In this document: positions 33,181 to 42,396 of the stretch, in pieces | Position numbering within the stretch: position 1 is the first letter of the stretch | Layout of the letters: each line of letters opens with the position of its first letter | Source of the DNA: JAPLMI01 sp043798375 | GTDB taxonomy: Bacteria > Omnitrophota > Gorgyraeia > 2-01-FULL-45-10 | NCBI GenBank assembly: GCA_043798375.1 | Contig: JAZDOS010000042.1 | Coordinates: 1-64,000, forward strand | Direction of reading: 5' to 3' | DNA: 64,000 bases | Notes under the pieces: generated by a model | Databases searched by the model: none | Told to the model about the DNA's origin: nothing | Seen by the model: the letters and a program-made list of their open reading frames with translations, nothing else | Position numbers and translations under genes: made by a program

Positions 33181-36100
33181 TTGAATAATATTATGCGGAA
33201 ATACAGAATTATCATCAACACCCTGGCCTGGCTTGTCATAATAAGCCAGGCCTTTACGCTAAGCCCCGTGTATGCCGACTCGCTCGCCACTCCCAAATTA
33301 ACCCATCCCGACGCCAATCAGGCCAGAGCCATATCCAACCTTGCTGAGTTCGAGGTATGCTACGGTGAAAGGCTTTTATATAAGGGTGAAAAGCTTTCGT
33401 CCGTTAATTCCGTTTTAAAAAATAGATTTCTGGACAGGAAAAAAGTTTATTTGAATGAACCGTCTATCCTGGTGCGGGAGAATCTAAAACTCGGTCAAGT
33501 TGAATTTATAAGCTACGACAGAGAGAAACAGGCGGGCGTCTTTAGGTTTAAAGGCAAACCGGACAATTTATATACGGTAGCGCTTATTCCCAGGCAGGGC
33601 AAGTACTCGATAACCCTTCATAAGAATTCCTCCGGCTCGGCATCTCAAAGCCTTGCAAAAACAACTGATAGTCAGGATGAACCCCTCACCGGACACGGGT
33701 TCAGCGTGGAGGATGTCAACAAAGTCAAGCTTACGGCATGGAGCGAATCCGGCGCTTTCAGGAAGGTCATGGATGAGCTCGAAGATATTTTAAAAGCCCG
33801 CGCGCCGGATAATCTGAAAGAACTGCTTTTTTATACCCTGTCGGCATTTAAAGAAGGCCGTGACGGCCGGCAGCTCGGTTACACGCCCGCCCGCTACAAA
33901 GACCCGGCTCATTATTATCTCGGTTTCGGGACATCGAGATCGATATGCCTCGCCTCCGAATTCCTGGATGAAGAAAGCCCGTTATCGAAATTTGCCGCCG
34001 AAGAGCTGTTTCACGAGTTACTGCACGCGGCAATGGATATTTCCAAAGACGATTCTTACATCGAGAGCGAGACGGCCAATCATATAACGTCGCTCAGATT
34101 GGCCGCGCAATTTTTCTGGGGATTGCCGGAAGAAGAAGCGCTCTCCCTCTCCCCGAATATGCTCGAGCACCATTCCAGGAACAGCCTCGGCGACGCGATA
34201 AGGCTGTGGAAGACGGAACAGCAGGATATACGCGACGCCGTCCTCAACAATAAACCGCTTGAATTGAAAAAGATGTTAGTCGACGCGTTAAAGAGAATCG
34301 GCAATAATCCGTCGAAACTCTTCGATATTCTCGCCGTCTGCGATGCCGCGTCGGACGAGATGAAAAGGCATCCGATACAGAGCCGCTATCCTCTGCTTAT
34401 GGCGGTAACCTTACTGAATAGGAAGCAGAAACTGCAGCTTGTTAAAGCGGTTAAACAGGGCGGCGATGCTATCGCGGATCTTAAAATAGCGGATTCCGTT
34501 CTCCTTATGCTGGAGAAGAAGGTGCGGCCCGATTGGTTGGGGCACCAGGCGCCCAATCTAAAAGGAAGAACCGTATGGCAGGTTGCCTCGGAGATATGGA
34601 ATCCCGGCGGAGGGTTAGGGCGCGTAATGCAGTTTGAGGCCTTTTCTTTCCGCGACATGTTAGGCCAATGCGCGGGCGATGTCCGTCTGAGAACCATAGA
34701 ACCCCATTACGCGTACGGAAAAGACGGAGTGCCCCTGGATTACGATAAGATACTCGGCGCTTACGAGGGCAAAGAAGAAAATAGGCTGAAAGAAGTGGAT
34801 ACTTTCGAAGTAACGGTTGGTGACGAGACAGCAATCGCGGTATGTTCACGCGCCCTCAATCAGCATGGGATCGAAAGTTATATAATTAAGCTCCTCAAGA
34901 GGGGCGCAGACGGCAGCCTCTCCCCATATTATACGGAGGGCATGTATCTTTATCGCGGCGCTGAAGCGCCCGCCGCTGTTCCGATAGAAGATTTTTCCGC
35001 GTTCTTCTCTGCCGCCTCGCTTGAGCTTGTCGCGAGAATTGAGGCAGGGGAAAAAAAGGCTTCCGAGGAAGCCTCATCCTTCTGGAACTATCCGGTCGTA
35101 TATTTTAATGACGGCCAGCTCGGGCTCGCTCCGTTATTCCGCCGGGCGTTCGAACATTTTTCCAATAACCCGATTCTCAAGGAAGCATTAGTCGCTTACA
35201 AGACTCACACCTATCCGAACCGGGTCTTTTTCGATGTGCGCGAGAAGAACGGGGATGAGGGGTATGGCATAAAAGTCCTGAAGCGCTTCGGGATACCGGA
35301 AAAATACTGGGAGTATTTTACCCATGTTATCGGTGAAGAACTGAGCCAGGAGACGAGAGAAGTAGCCGATTTTACATCGGCGGGCCTGCGCTCGGCGGAC
35401 TGGCAGGCAGGCGTAAGCGCCAAGCAGGCCGACGACGTATCGATGTATGACGACTGGGGAAAGTGGAAAGATTTCTTCGAGCTTGTAGCCATAACAAACG
35501 GAGATTACCTGCCGATCACCGAATCCCGTTTTGCCGAGGCCGCCAGGGAAGCGCTCGCGGCCGCCGACATCGAAAGCCTGACCCCCATGCAGGTCTTTGT
35601 GGCGAACAGGCGCGCGAAAGAAAACCTGAACGCCTTTTTGATCAAGCGGCTCGGCGATAAGTATATTTTCGGGATAAGCCCGGACAAACCCGTTCTTTCA
35701 TATTCCGGAAGGGGTGTTGACGAAAAAGCCGGAAGGAACAGGGCCCTGTCAAACAGCAACATCATAACTCTGGTGAAGATGGGCGTCCAGGTGGTGATAG
35801 GTTTTAATGTCCAGAGCGAGAAACATAACAGGGACGAGCTGGATAAACTTGCCGAAGAATTGCGCGAGGCAAAAAGCAAAGATCCGGACGGTTACCCCGG
35901 CAATTTTATATTTGTCCCCGACAGCGACATAGAAATTCAGAGGCTTATCCTTGCCGCTTCAGACGCTCAGGTCCAGGATTCGGATCCGAGGACGGAGGCC
36001 GCCGGTTATACGGAATCGAATATAAAAAGGTGCGCCGGGTTGCAGATAGCGCCGCCCTGGCCCGAGGGAATACTGCAGGCAGGCATCCCCTTTAATTTTA

Positions 36101-39100
36101 ATAAACTCGGAGAAGGGGCTACCATTATTCCGGAAATTACCCTGTCGGAAAGCGATTTGAAAAAATTGCGGCGCGGCGCCTATGATCCCGAGCTGAATAA
36201 AAGAGTGAGCCATGCTTACCTTGAATCGTATAAGAAACTATTTTCGCTGGGTTATAAGGACGAGGCGGGCCTTGATGAAAATATTCTGGCTAACCTGCGT
36301 CAATTGTCGCACCATCAGGCTAACGCGATAAAATTGAGCCGCGTCTTCGACGCGTGGCTCACTGTGGCTGAAGAGATGCGGCAGTGGTCGGGCGCGATAG
36401 AGAAAAGGTTCCCGCGGCCCATAGAAACTCCGCCTGAAAAACGCGTGGTAATGCTCATATCGGGCGGCGAATCGCCGGGGGTGAACGATTACTTCTCGCT
36501 TATGGCAAAGTCGCTCGCGAAGCAGGGCTGCTCCGTGGAGGCCGTGAGATTCGGGTTGGACGGGCTTGTCCGGGCCAGTGTAGAATTCGACGGAAATCGC
36601 GTATGGATCGACTGGGGTAAATCCGAGAATATACTGCACGCGCCGGGCGCTTTTGAAGGGACCGCGAGGGTAAGGCTCGATGACGCGGGCATGCAGGCCC
36701 TGTTGGATAATCTGAAAAGTTATTGTAAAACGCTCGTCGTCATCGGCGGAAATGACCATCTGGGCGAAGCGGAAAAGATAGCGAAACGGTTAAAATCCGA
36801 AGATTCCGATATGGCCGTAGTGGCGCTTCCTAAGACGATAGACCGCGATACGAAAATTTATCCGATCGGCGCCGATACCGCCGCCCGGAACGCCAACAAA
36901 CTGGTTTTGCGCGCGGCGGCCCTGCCGGGATCCGGCAAGTGCGTTGTCGTCCAGATGATGGGCCGCGACATGGGCTATTTCGCGGTAAGGGCGGGAGATA
37001 TGAAGCCGAAGGTTCGGGACGGTTATACCGACGCCGAGATAAATAAGATGGATATTGTCCGGCCCACCGTCGCAACGCTCGTGCCAAATAAGCCGGTACC
37101 GCTTTCGGATGTAATTGACGCGGTCAGGGTAAGGATGAAGAAATACGGCGCCGCGACGCTCGTCATATCGGAAGGATTCAGGCTTTCCAGGATCACAAGG
37201 GACTCGTCCGGAGTTTTTAAATGCGATAGCGATAAATTGCTGGAGGGCGCCCTCGAGGATAAATTATTATCGGCAAAACTCGCGAACCTCTCTACCGATG
37301 AGCAGGGGAACCCTAATCTCAGCGGACTGGTTGTGGCGGACTTTCTCGCGGAAGTCCTCGCCCGGGACGAAGAATTAAAATTGATAAGGGAAGAGAACCT
37401 GTTGCTTGAAAACCCGAATTACAGCTTCAGGGCTTCCGCGCCAAACAGCCTTGACCGCGCCGTCGCGGATAAAGCGATCGACTTAGCGAGCCGCGTAATA
37501 TCAGATCCGGACGAACGCGCGAAGGCAATAAATGCGGGCGGTGTATGTATCGCCGCAAAGAGGACCGTTTCCAAAGCGGAAGACGTCGAAGTGTCTGTCA
37601 TACCTTTATCCGAGGCGACAGGAAAGGTAGGCCTTGATGACAGCGGCCTCTATACGGATGAGGAATTGTCCGAAAGAAACGTTATCGGATATGCCTCGCC
37701 GACAGATAACCTTCCCGATATGCCCGAAACCGAAAGCCCCGCGCATCCAGCCGGTTATAATAGAGAACATGCCATCATGTGGTTAAATTCCCAGGCGGAA
37801 TCCGCGAGCGAGATGCAGGCAAAAAGGGGTGATGGCTGGAGAAGGCCGAATATATGCGTTATCGCCAGGCCGGACGCCGACGATATCATATCGGACCTGA
37901 AATACAGAAAGGCCGTATCCAGGGCCGATGAGTACATAATGGAGAGGATAGGGAAAGCGACCGTATATATCCCCGCGCTCGAGCCCGTATCTCTATTGGC
38001 CATAATAAGGAAGTCGTATGAAGCCTACAATAACTATCATATGCTCAATTTGGTGCTGGCGGGGAATATCGAGATCGATAAAAACGACGCTCTGCTGGCA
38101 AGATTAATGGAGAACCCTTCCACTAAAGACGCGTGCGGGGCTATTGTCGGCGGCGCCAGGCATTCCGGAGGAGACAGGTTGATATTCGGAAGAAGGCTCG
38201 CGGATCTTATTTCGATGGTTCTTTCTTCGTCCGAATCCGTCGCGGCGCTCGCGGCGTTCGGCGAAAAGGCGGGATCGCCCATGACCGATATAAGGACCAA
38301 TATTCTCGGGGAATCGCTGAACTTATTGCCCGGCGAGAACGGCCAGCGCATTAAGGCGATCGCCGCTTCTGTTACCGGGGCTATGCCTCAAGCCGAACCG
38401 GCGGTTGTAATGAGCGATGACGATATTAACGCTGTGGTAGAAGCATCCTCCGACGCGGGCGAAGACGCCAGGAAGGCCGCGGAGGCCGAATTCCCCGGCG
38501 AAATGCACCTTGTATTCGTCAGGAAGGCGATCCCCGATATTCAGCAATCGACTACAATCGCGATGAACGTCTTAAATCTCTGCAGGGAATATTACGCGGA
38601 TAAACTCGAAGGTTATACCGTTGATATCGTCGACGATCACAAGGCCGCCATGGAGCTTCTCGCGAGAAATCCCAACTGGTCCAGGAATGATACAATAATA
38701 GGGCTTGTCGATAAGGAAAGCCTTGAAGAGCTGGCAGGTGAGCTTGAAGCCGGCAATATGACGGATAAGGCAAAGATATTATCGATGCAGAAGGCGGATG
38801 ACGGCCAGTTTGTTCCCATCAAGCCGTTTTTTGACCTCATGGCAGCTATCGTGAGGATCAATAGGCCTCTCGACAGGGTGGAAGACAGGGATCTCATCGA
38901 TTATATCAAAGAGCTGTTAATAAAGATCGGAACCAGGGATATAGACAGGCTTACCGAAGTCCTTGCCTCTGCCGACTTCCACGATCCTATCCGATTTGCC
39001 AGGGACTTTATTATAAGGCTGCTGCCTCCGGCAAGAAAATTCGACACGACAACGCTGAAAAAACTCTACCAGGCCTCCAAGCTCGTCGTCGAGTCGCTGT

Positions 39101-39102
39101 AA
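33181..39102 (+). CDS. Giant exported protein: HExxH domain, GT-B synthase-like and PPi-type phosphofructokinase-like
   Basis: 1,973 aa from TTG at 33181, which has AGGA eight bases upstream; the in-frame ATG at 33193 is the alternative and is poorly spaced. A signal peptide (LAWLVIISQAFTLSPVYA) is evident with either start. Domains: a beta-rich N-terminus, HELLH (34012-34026), a glycogen-synthase-like GT-B fold (34520-36160), phosphofructokinase (36430-37700), an alpha/beta region with GGARHSGGDR (about 38150), and a C-terminal alpha/beta plus helical module like those closing the other two giant proteins. It follows the hexose-phosphate fusion and extends the theme of central sugar enzymes on exported polypeptides. 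Overall function unknown. Confidence 0.9.
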   Translation: MNNIMRKYRIIINTLAWLVIISQAFTLSPVYADSLATPKLTHPDANQARAISNLAEFEVCYGERLLYKGEKLSSVNSVLKNRFLDRKKVYLNEPSILVRENLKLGQVEFISYDREKQAGVFRFKGKPDNLYTVALIPRQGKYSITLHKNSSGSASQSLAKTTDSQDEPLTGHGFSVEDVNKVKLTAWSESGAFRKVMDELEDILKARAPDNLKELLFYTLSAFKEGRDGRQLGYTPARYKDPAHYYLGFGTSRSICLASEFLDEESPLSKFAAEELFHELLHAAMDISKDDSYIESETANHITSLRLAAQFFWGLPEEEALSLSPNMLEHHSRNSLGDAIRLWKTEQQDIRDAVLNNKPLELKKMLVDALKRIGNNPSKLFDILAVCDAASDEMKRHPIQSRYPLLMAVTLLNRKQKLQLVKAVKQGGDAIADLKIADSVLLMLEKKVRPDWLGHQAPNLKGRTVWQVASEIWNPGGGLGRVMQFEAFSFRDMLGQCAGDVRLRTIEPHYAYGKDGVPLDYDKILGAYEGKEENRLKEVDTFEVTVGDETAIAVCSRALNQHGIESYIIKLLKRGADGSLSPYYTEGMYLYRGAEAPAAVPIEDFSAFFSAASLELVARIEAGEKKASEEASSFWNYPVVYFNDGQLGLAPLFRRAFEHFSNNPILKEALVAYKTHTYPNRVFFDVREKNGDEGYGIKVLKRFGIPEKYWEYFTHVIGEELSQETREVADFTSAGLRSADWQAGVSAKQADDVSMYDDWGKWKDFFELVAITNGDYLPITESRFAEAAREALAAADIESLTPMQVFVANRRAKENLNAFLIKRLGDKYIFGISPDKPVLSYSGRGVDEKAGRNRALSNSNIITLVKMGVQVVIGFNVQSEKHNRDELDKLAEELREAKSKDPDGYPGNFIFVPDSDIEIQRLILAASDAQVQDSDPRTEAAGYTESNIKRCAGLQIAPPWPEGILQAGIPFNFNKLGEGATIIPEITLSESDLKKLRRGAYDPELNKRVSHAYLESYKKLFSLGYKDEAGLDENILANLRQLSHHQANAIKLSRVFDAWLTVAEEMRQWSGAIEKRFPRPIETPPEKRVVMLISGGESPGVNDYFSLMAKSLAKQGCSVEAVRFGLDGLVRASVEFDGNRVWIDWGKSENILHAPGAFEGTARVRLDDAGMQALLDNLKSYCKTLVVIGGNDHLGEAEKIAKRLKSEDSDMAVVALPKTIDRDTKIYPIGADTAARNANKLVLRAAALPGSGKCVVVQMMGRDMGYFAVRAGDMKPKVRDGYTDAEINKMDIVRPTVATLVPNKPVPLSDVIDAVRVRMKKYGAATLVISEGFRLSRITRDSSGVFKCDSDKLLEGALEDKLLSAKLANLSTDEQGNPNLSGLVVADFLAEVLARDEELKLIREENLLLENPNYSFRASAPNSLDRAVADKAIDLASRVISDPDERAKAINAGGVCIAAKRTVSKAEDVEVSVIPLSEATGKVGLDDSGLYTDEELSERNVIGYASPTDNLPDMPETESPAHPAGYNREHAIMWLNSQAESASEMQAKRGDGWRRPNICVIARPDADDIISDLKYRKAVSRADEYIMERIGKATVYIPALEPVSLLAIIRKSYEAYNNYHMLNLVLAGNIEIDKNDALLARLMENPSTKDACGAIVGGARHSGGDRLIFGRRLADLISMVLSSSESVAALAAFGEKAGSPMTDIRTNILGESLNLLPGENGQRIKAIAASVTGAMPQAEPAVVMSDDDINAVVEASSDAGEDARKAAEAEFPGEMHLVFVRKAIPDIQQSTTIAMNVLNLCREYYADKLEGYTVDIVDDHKAAMELLARNPNWSRNDTIIGLVDKESLEELAGELEAGNMTDKAKILSMQKADDGQFVPIKPFFDLMAAIVRINRPLDRVEDRDLIDYIKELLIKIGTRDIDRLTEVLASADFHDPIRFARDFIIRLLPPARKFDTTTLKKLYQASKLVVESL
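33730..34150 (+). other. Domain: HExxH metallopeptidase-like
   Basis: AAEELFHELLHAAMD contains HELLH at 34012-34026, followed by an acidic stretch (SYIESETANHI) that could hold the third zinc ligand. This is the third HExxH site in three consecutive giant proteins. The family is not identified. Confidence 0.5.
34520..36160 (+). other. Domain: glycogen/starch synthase-like GT-B
   Basis: WQVASEIWNPGGGLGRVM (about 34576-34629) matches the synthase opening ASEIxPfxKxGGLGDV, with the ADP-glucose-binding Lys replaced. Later VVYFNDGQLGLAPL matches the HxxDWhtgLaPl block, THTYPNRVFF the HNlayQG block, and FVPDSDIEIQRLILAASDAQV the donor-site region. The fold is likely. Activity is uncertain because key donor-site residues differ. 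Confidence 0.6.
36430..37700 (+). other. Domain: phosphofructokinase, pyrophosphate-type signature
   Basis: SGGESPGVN (about 36461-36487), VIGGNDHLGEAEKIA (about 36739), LPKTIDRDTKIYPIGADTA (about 36826) and QMMGRDMGYFA (about 36952) follow PFK order. The Lys in PKTID and the Asp in GGND are the residues that mark PPi-dependent PFKs (ATP enzymes have PGTID and GGDGS). The usual Mg-binding Asp of GGD is Asn, which may impair catalysis. Confidence 0.75.
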
Positions 39103-39129
39103 TCCCAAGAAAACAGGCACCTTTTGTTC

Positions 39130-39158
39130 TTGACGGAAAATAAGCGTTATGATAATCT
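39130..39158 (+). promoter_or_regulatory. Promoter giving a leaderless mRNA
   Basis: TTGACG (39130-39135), a 17-base spacer and TAATCT (39153-39158). The expected start near 39165 is only about five bases before the ATG at 39170, and no Shine-Dalgarno is present, so translation is probably leaderless. Confidence 0.65.
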
Positions 39159-39169
39159 AAATCTTCATT

Positions 39170-40198
39170 ATGAAAACGCTAAGAGTCGGCATAATCGGCT
39201 GCGGGACGATATTCCCGATGCACGCCCGGTCGCTTAACAATATAAAGAATGTGAAGCTTACCGCAGTCTGTGATATTAAGGAGCCGAGGGCGAAGGCCGC
39301 GGCCCGCGCTTATAGATGTAATTATTATACAAATTATAAGAAAATGCTGGATGAGGCTGATCTTGATGCCGTCCACATCTGTACCCCGCACTACCTCCAC
39401 ATGCCGATGGTCCTCGAAGCCGCCAAGCGAAAGATCGACATTCTTACCGAGAAACCGATGGGGCTTAACCCGGCCGAAGGCCAGAAGGAGATAGGCGCCG
39501 CCAAAAGGACAGGCGTAACCTTCAGCGTGATCTCGCAAAATAGGTTCAATCCCGGCTCCCAACTTGTGAAAAACAGAATTAAAGACGGCTCGCTCGGGAA
39601 ATTGAAAGCCGCAAAACTCGTCCTCACCTACCATAAGCCCGACAGTTATTATAAAAAGAGCGACTGGAAGGGGCGCAAAGATTTAGAAGGCGGCGGCGTA
39701 GTCATTGATCAGGCAATCCACTATCTTGATATAGTCAGATGGCTAATTCCGAGCCCCATCGATTACGTCGAGGCGAAGGTTTCAAGCCGCATGCATTCAT
39801 TCGTAAACGTCGAAGATACGGCCGAAGGCGTGATGAAATTTAAAAACGGGTTTTATCTTTGTTTTTATCTCATCAATTGTTACTCGTTCGACGACGATCC
39901 TTTTATCGACATGGACTGCGAAAAGGCGAGGGTGCGCATAGTGAAGGACTCGGCATACATAGGATATTACAGCGGTAAGAATGAGAGTGCACGGCCGCGA
40001 GACGACGAATATATAGATTACGGCGACGGTGTCCGCGACTATTGGGGATATTGCCATTATAATCAGATCAGGGATTTCTATGATGCTATCCGCAAGCGCC
40101 GAAAGCCCGCGATAACGGGTGAAGACGCTCTGAAGACGCAGAAACTCGTGTGGGCGATCTACGAATCCTCGAAGCGCAATAAGCGCGTGTATTTCTAA
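39170..40198 (+). CDS. Gfo/Idh/MocA-family oxidoreductase
   Basis: 342 aa. The N-terminal Rossmann motif GIIGCGTIFPMHA binds NAD(P), TEKPMGLN holds the catalytic Lys of the EKP motif, and GGGVVIDQAIHYLDIVRW holds the Asp/His pair. Such enzymes oxidise or reduce sugars, inositols or their derivatives. It begins the run of sugar genes and has its own promoter. A second family member follows at 40396 and an isomerase at 41563, which suggests a short oxidation-isomerisation pathway. The substrate cannot be read from sequence. Confidence 0.9.
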   Translation: MKTLRVGIIGCGTIFPMHARSLNNIKNVKLTAVCDIKEPRAKAAARAYRCNYYTNYKKMLDEADLDAVHICTPHYLHMPMVLEAAKRKIDILTEKPMGLNPAEGQKEIGAAKRTGVTFSVISQNRFNPGSQLVKNRIKDGSLGKLKAAKLVLTYHKPDSYYKKSDWKGRKDLEGGGVVIDQAIHYLDIVRWLIPSPIDYVEAKVSSRMHSFVNVEDTAEGVMKFKNGFYLCFYLINCYSFDDDPFIDMDCEKARVRIVKDSAYIGYYSGKNESARPRDDEYIDYGDGVRDYWGYCHYNQIRDFYDAIRKRRKPAITGEDALKTQKLVWAIYESSKRNKRVYF

Positions 40199-40205
40199 CC
40201 TGCCA

Positions 40206-40224
40206 ATTCTAACCAGGTTAGAAT
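40206..40224. repeat. Short palindrome of TAACCTGGTTA family
   Basis: ATTCTAAC and GTTAGAAT pair around a 3-base centre. It lies directly before the four-helix-bundle remnant and shares its core with 22152-22184. Confidence 0.6.
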
Positions 40225-40316
40225 ATGGGGGGTTAGAATATGATGAAGAACTGTTAAGCAATGCCGAAGAAATAGCGAAAATGTTATCGGGTCTGATTAA
40301 TTCTTTACAAAGATAA
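40221..40316 (+). pseudogene. Remnant of a four-helix-bundle (S23-type) gene, C-terminal end only
   Basis: Read in frame to the TAA at 40314-40316, this encodes EYGGLEYDEELLSNAEEI and then AKMLSGLINSLQR. That is the usual C-terminal helix of S23/IVP proteins, including their conserved MLSGLI-SL ending. No N-terminal part is present; the rest appears deleted and the junction abuts a palindromic repeat. It is a fossil of a second such gene, unlike in sequence to the complete gene at 32702. Confidence 0.65.
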
Positions 40317-40395
40317 CTTTGTTTGGTATTATTTTTTCTTTAACCTATAAGCTTTGAACTATTAGCTATAAACTAAACGCGTAACGGAGAATAGT

Positions 40396-41445
40396 ATGGC
40401 GGTTGTTAGAGTAGCAGTAATCGGCTGCGGTAAGATAGCGGAGCGCGCAAGCTTACCGAATCTGGTGAATTACAAGGAAAAGGTTGAGGTAAAGGCCCTC
40501 TGCGATATAGAGGAAGCGAAAGCAAAAAATTTAAAAGAACGGTTCGAAATTTCGGGCGCCGATATAGTCAAAGACTGGAAGAAGGTCGTGACAAGGCATG
40601 ATATCGACGCTATTTTTGTCGATACGCCGAACTATCTTCATGAAGAGATGGCGATAGGAGCGGCGAATAACAAGAAACATGTCCTTGTCGAGAAACCCAT
40701 TTCGATTACAGCTAAGGCCGCGGACAACATGGTCAAGGCCGCGAAGAAGACGGGCGTATATCTTATGGTAGAGCAGACCCAGAGGTTCGACCCGGTCCAC
40801 CAGGCGGCGAAGAAGATCCTCGATTCCGGAATGCTGGGCAAGATCCACAATATCAGGGGGCGTATCGGCCACGCCGGGCCGGAATACTGGTCCGAAGGCA
40901 AAGCCCACTGGTTCTACGACAAGAAAAAGTCGGGCGGCGGCGCGATGATCGATATAGGCGTGCACATAACCGACCTTATAAGATGGTTCGCGAATAAGAA
41001 GATCGCCGAAGTATTCGCGACCATAAGAACGATAGAGAAGAAAGTGCCCGTAGACGATAACGCGACCGTCCTATTCAAATTTGAAGACGGCTCCAAGGGC
41101 GAGATCGAATGCAGTTGGACGACGAGGCCGTATGAAGTGTTGACCTTCGTCTACGGCAGTAAGGGCAAGATGATGACGGCGATCGGCACGGAGAAACCCG
41201 TTAAAGTTGTGATCGCCAGGACCGGCAAGGGCGAAGATCCGAACTGCGCGCTGGAGGATATCTATCCGGAAATCGGATCGGGAAGCGGCTGGGAGAACGC
41301 CGTCCATTATTTTATCGATTGCGTTATTAACAAAGAGAAGCCTTTCGTCTCAGGCGTTGAGGGAAGAGAGACGATGCGCGTGATTAACGCGGCGTATGAG
41401 TCAAATGATAAAGGAAAGTGGATTAAAGTAATTAGTAAAGAGTAA
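40396..41445 (+). CDS. Gfo/Idh/MocA-family oxidoreductase
   Basis: 349 aa with GGAG upstream of the ATG. The NAD(P) motif is VAVIGCGKIAERA, the EKP motif is LVEKPISI, and the catalytic segment is GGGAMIDIGVHITDLIRW with Asp and His in place. It is only distantly like the gene at 39170, so the two likely act on different intermediates. The sequence ends in a stretch (KVISKE) that merges with the tandem-repeat region after the stop. Confidence 0.9.
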   Translation: MAVVRVAVIGCGKIAERASLPNLVNYKEKVEVKALCDIEEAKAKNLKERFEISGADIVKDWKKVVTRHDIDAIFVDTPNYLHEEMAIGAANNKKHVLVEKPISITAKAADNMVKAAKKTGVYLMVEQTQRFDPVHQAAKKILDSGMLGKIHNIRGRIGHAGPEYWSEGKAHWFYDKKKSGGGAMIDIGVHITDLIRWFANKKIAEVFATIRTIEKKVPVDDNATVLFKFEDGSKGEIECSWTTRPYEVLTFVYGSKGKMMTAIGTEKPVKVVIARTGKGEDPNCALEDIYPEIGSGSGWENAVHYFIDCVINKEKPFVSGVEGRETMRVINAAYESNDKGKWIKVISKE

Positions 41446-41481
41446 TGAGTAAAGAGTAAGTTGTGCCGCCTTTTAATTACT

Positions 41482-41545
41482 CATTACTCATTACTCATTA
41501 CTCATTACTCATTACGCATTACTCATTACTAATTACGAATCGCGT
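41482..41545. repeat. 7-bp tandem repeat (CTCATTA)
   Basis: About eight units of CTCATTA with slight decay. The partner sequence AGTAATGAGTAAAGAG at the end of the preceding gene can pair with it, so the whole could form a long AT-rich hairpin after the stop codon. Confidence 0.85.
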
Positions 41546-41562
41546 ATTTTTAAGAGGACTTA

Positions 41563-42381
41563 ATGAAACTCGGACTATGCACGTGGTCATACAACAGGAC
41601 ATTTAAAGCGGGCAGGATGGATCTTGAGAAGCTTCTCCATATGTGCGCCGATGACTTGAAAGCCGGCGGCGTCGACATCATAGATATCCATTTCAGGAAC
41701 GGAGATAATGTCGACAAACTTCTTGAGGACATGGATTACCTCCTTAAGATAAAAAAGCTTGCCGCTGACCTCGCGATTACGATATCCGCGGTATCGCCGG
41801 GCAACAGCTTCGGGAAAGATAACCTCAAGGATGAGAAGGCAGAGGTAGACAAGATAAACAGATGGACCGACGTTGCCTATATCCTCGGCGCGCCGAATTT
41901 AAGGATATTTGCCGGATGGGCGCCGAAAGAGAAACACGCCGAACTCTGGCCAAAAGTCGTAAATAGCGTCAAAGCTTGCGCCGCCTATGGCGCTAAAAAA
42001 GGCGTTGTGATGGCGGTAGAATCTCATAACGGCGGCGGATACCTCCCGACGTCGGTCGAAACGCACAAGCTTCTCGAAGACGTCGGCTCGCCGTGGGTCA
42101 GGCTGAATCTCGACACCGGCAACTACCGGGACCCGGATATGTACGCGGCATTGAAAAAGTCTATCGCCTGCGCCACGCACATGCACTGCAAGATCCATAA
42201 GCTGTCGAAGGACGGAAAAGAGCTCGAATTCGATTTCGATAAAATCTTCAAGATTCTTAAAGACGCGAACTGGCGCGGTTTTTTCAACATCGAATACGAA
42301 GGAAAAGAGGATGAACTCGAATACGTCCCGAAATCCTTCGCGATGGTGCGGCAGTTTATGAAGAAGTACGAAATGTTCTAG
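41563..42381 (+). CDS. Sugar phosphate isomerase/epimerase (xylose-isomerase-like TIM barrel)
   Basis: 272 aa, with AGAGGA seven bases before the ATG. Metal-ligand motifs of the AP-endonuclease-2/xylose-isomerase-like superfamily are visible: MAVESHNGGG (Glu), LNLDTGNY (Asp), ATHMHCKIHK (His) and FNIEYEGKED (Glu). Members include IolE/IolI-like and ketose epimerases. It follows the two Gfo/Idh/MocA genes and precedes a sugar permease, which supports a role in converting an imported sugar or its keto form. Confidence 0.87.
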   Translation: MKLGLCTWSYNRTFKAGRMDLEKLLHMCADDLKAGGVDIIDIHFRNGDNVDKLLEDMDYLLKIKKLAADLAITISAVSPGNSFGKDNLKDEKAEVDKINRWTDVAYILGAPNLRIFAGWAPKEKHAELWPKVVNSVKACAAYGAKKGVVMAVESHNGGGYLPTSVETHKLLEDVGSPWVRLNLDTGNYRDPDMYAALKKSIACATHMHCKIHKLSKDGKELEFDFDKIFKILKDANWRGFFNIEYEGKEDELEYVPKSFAMVRQFMKKYEMF

Positions 42382-42396
42382 CGTATAACCATATTT

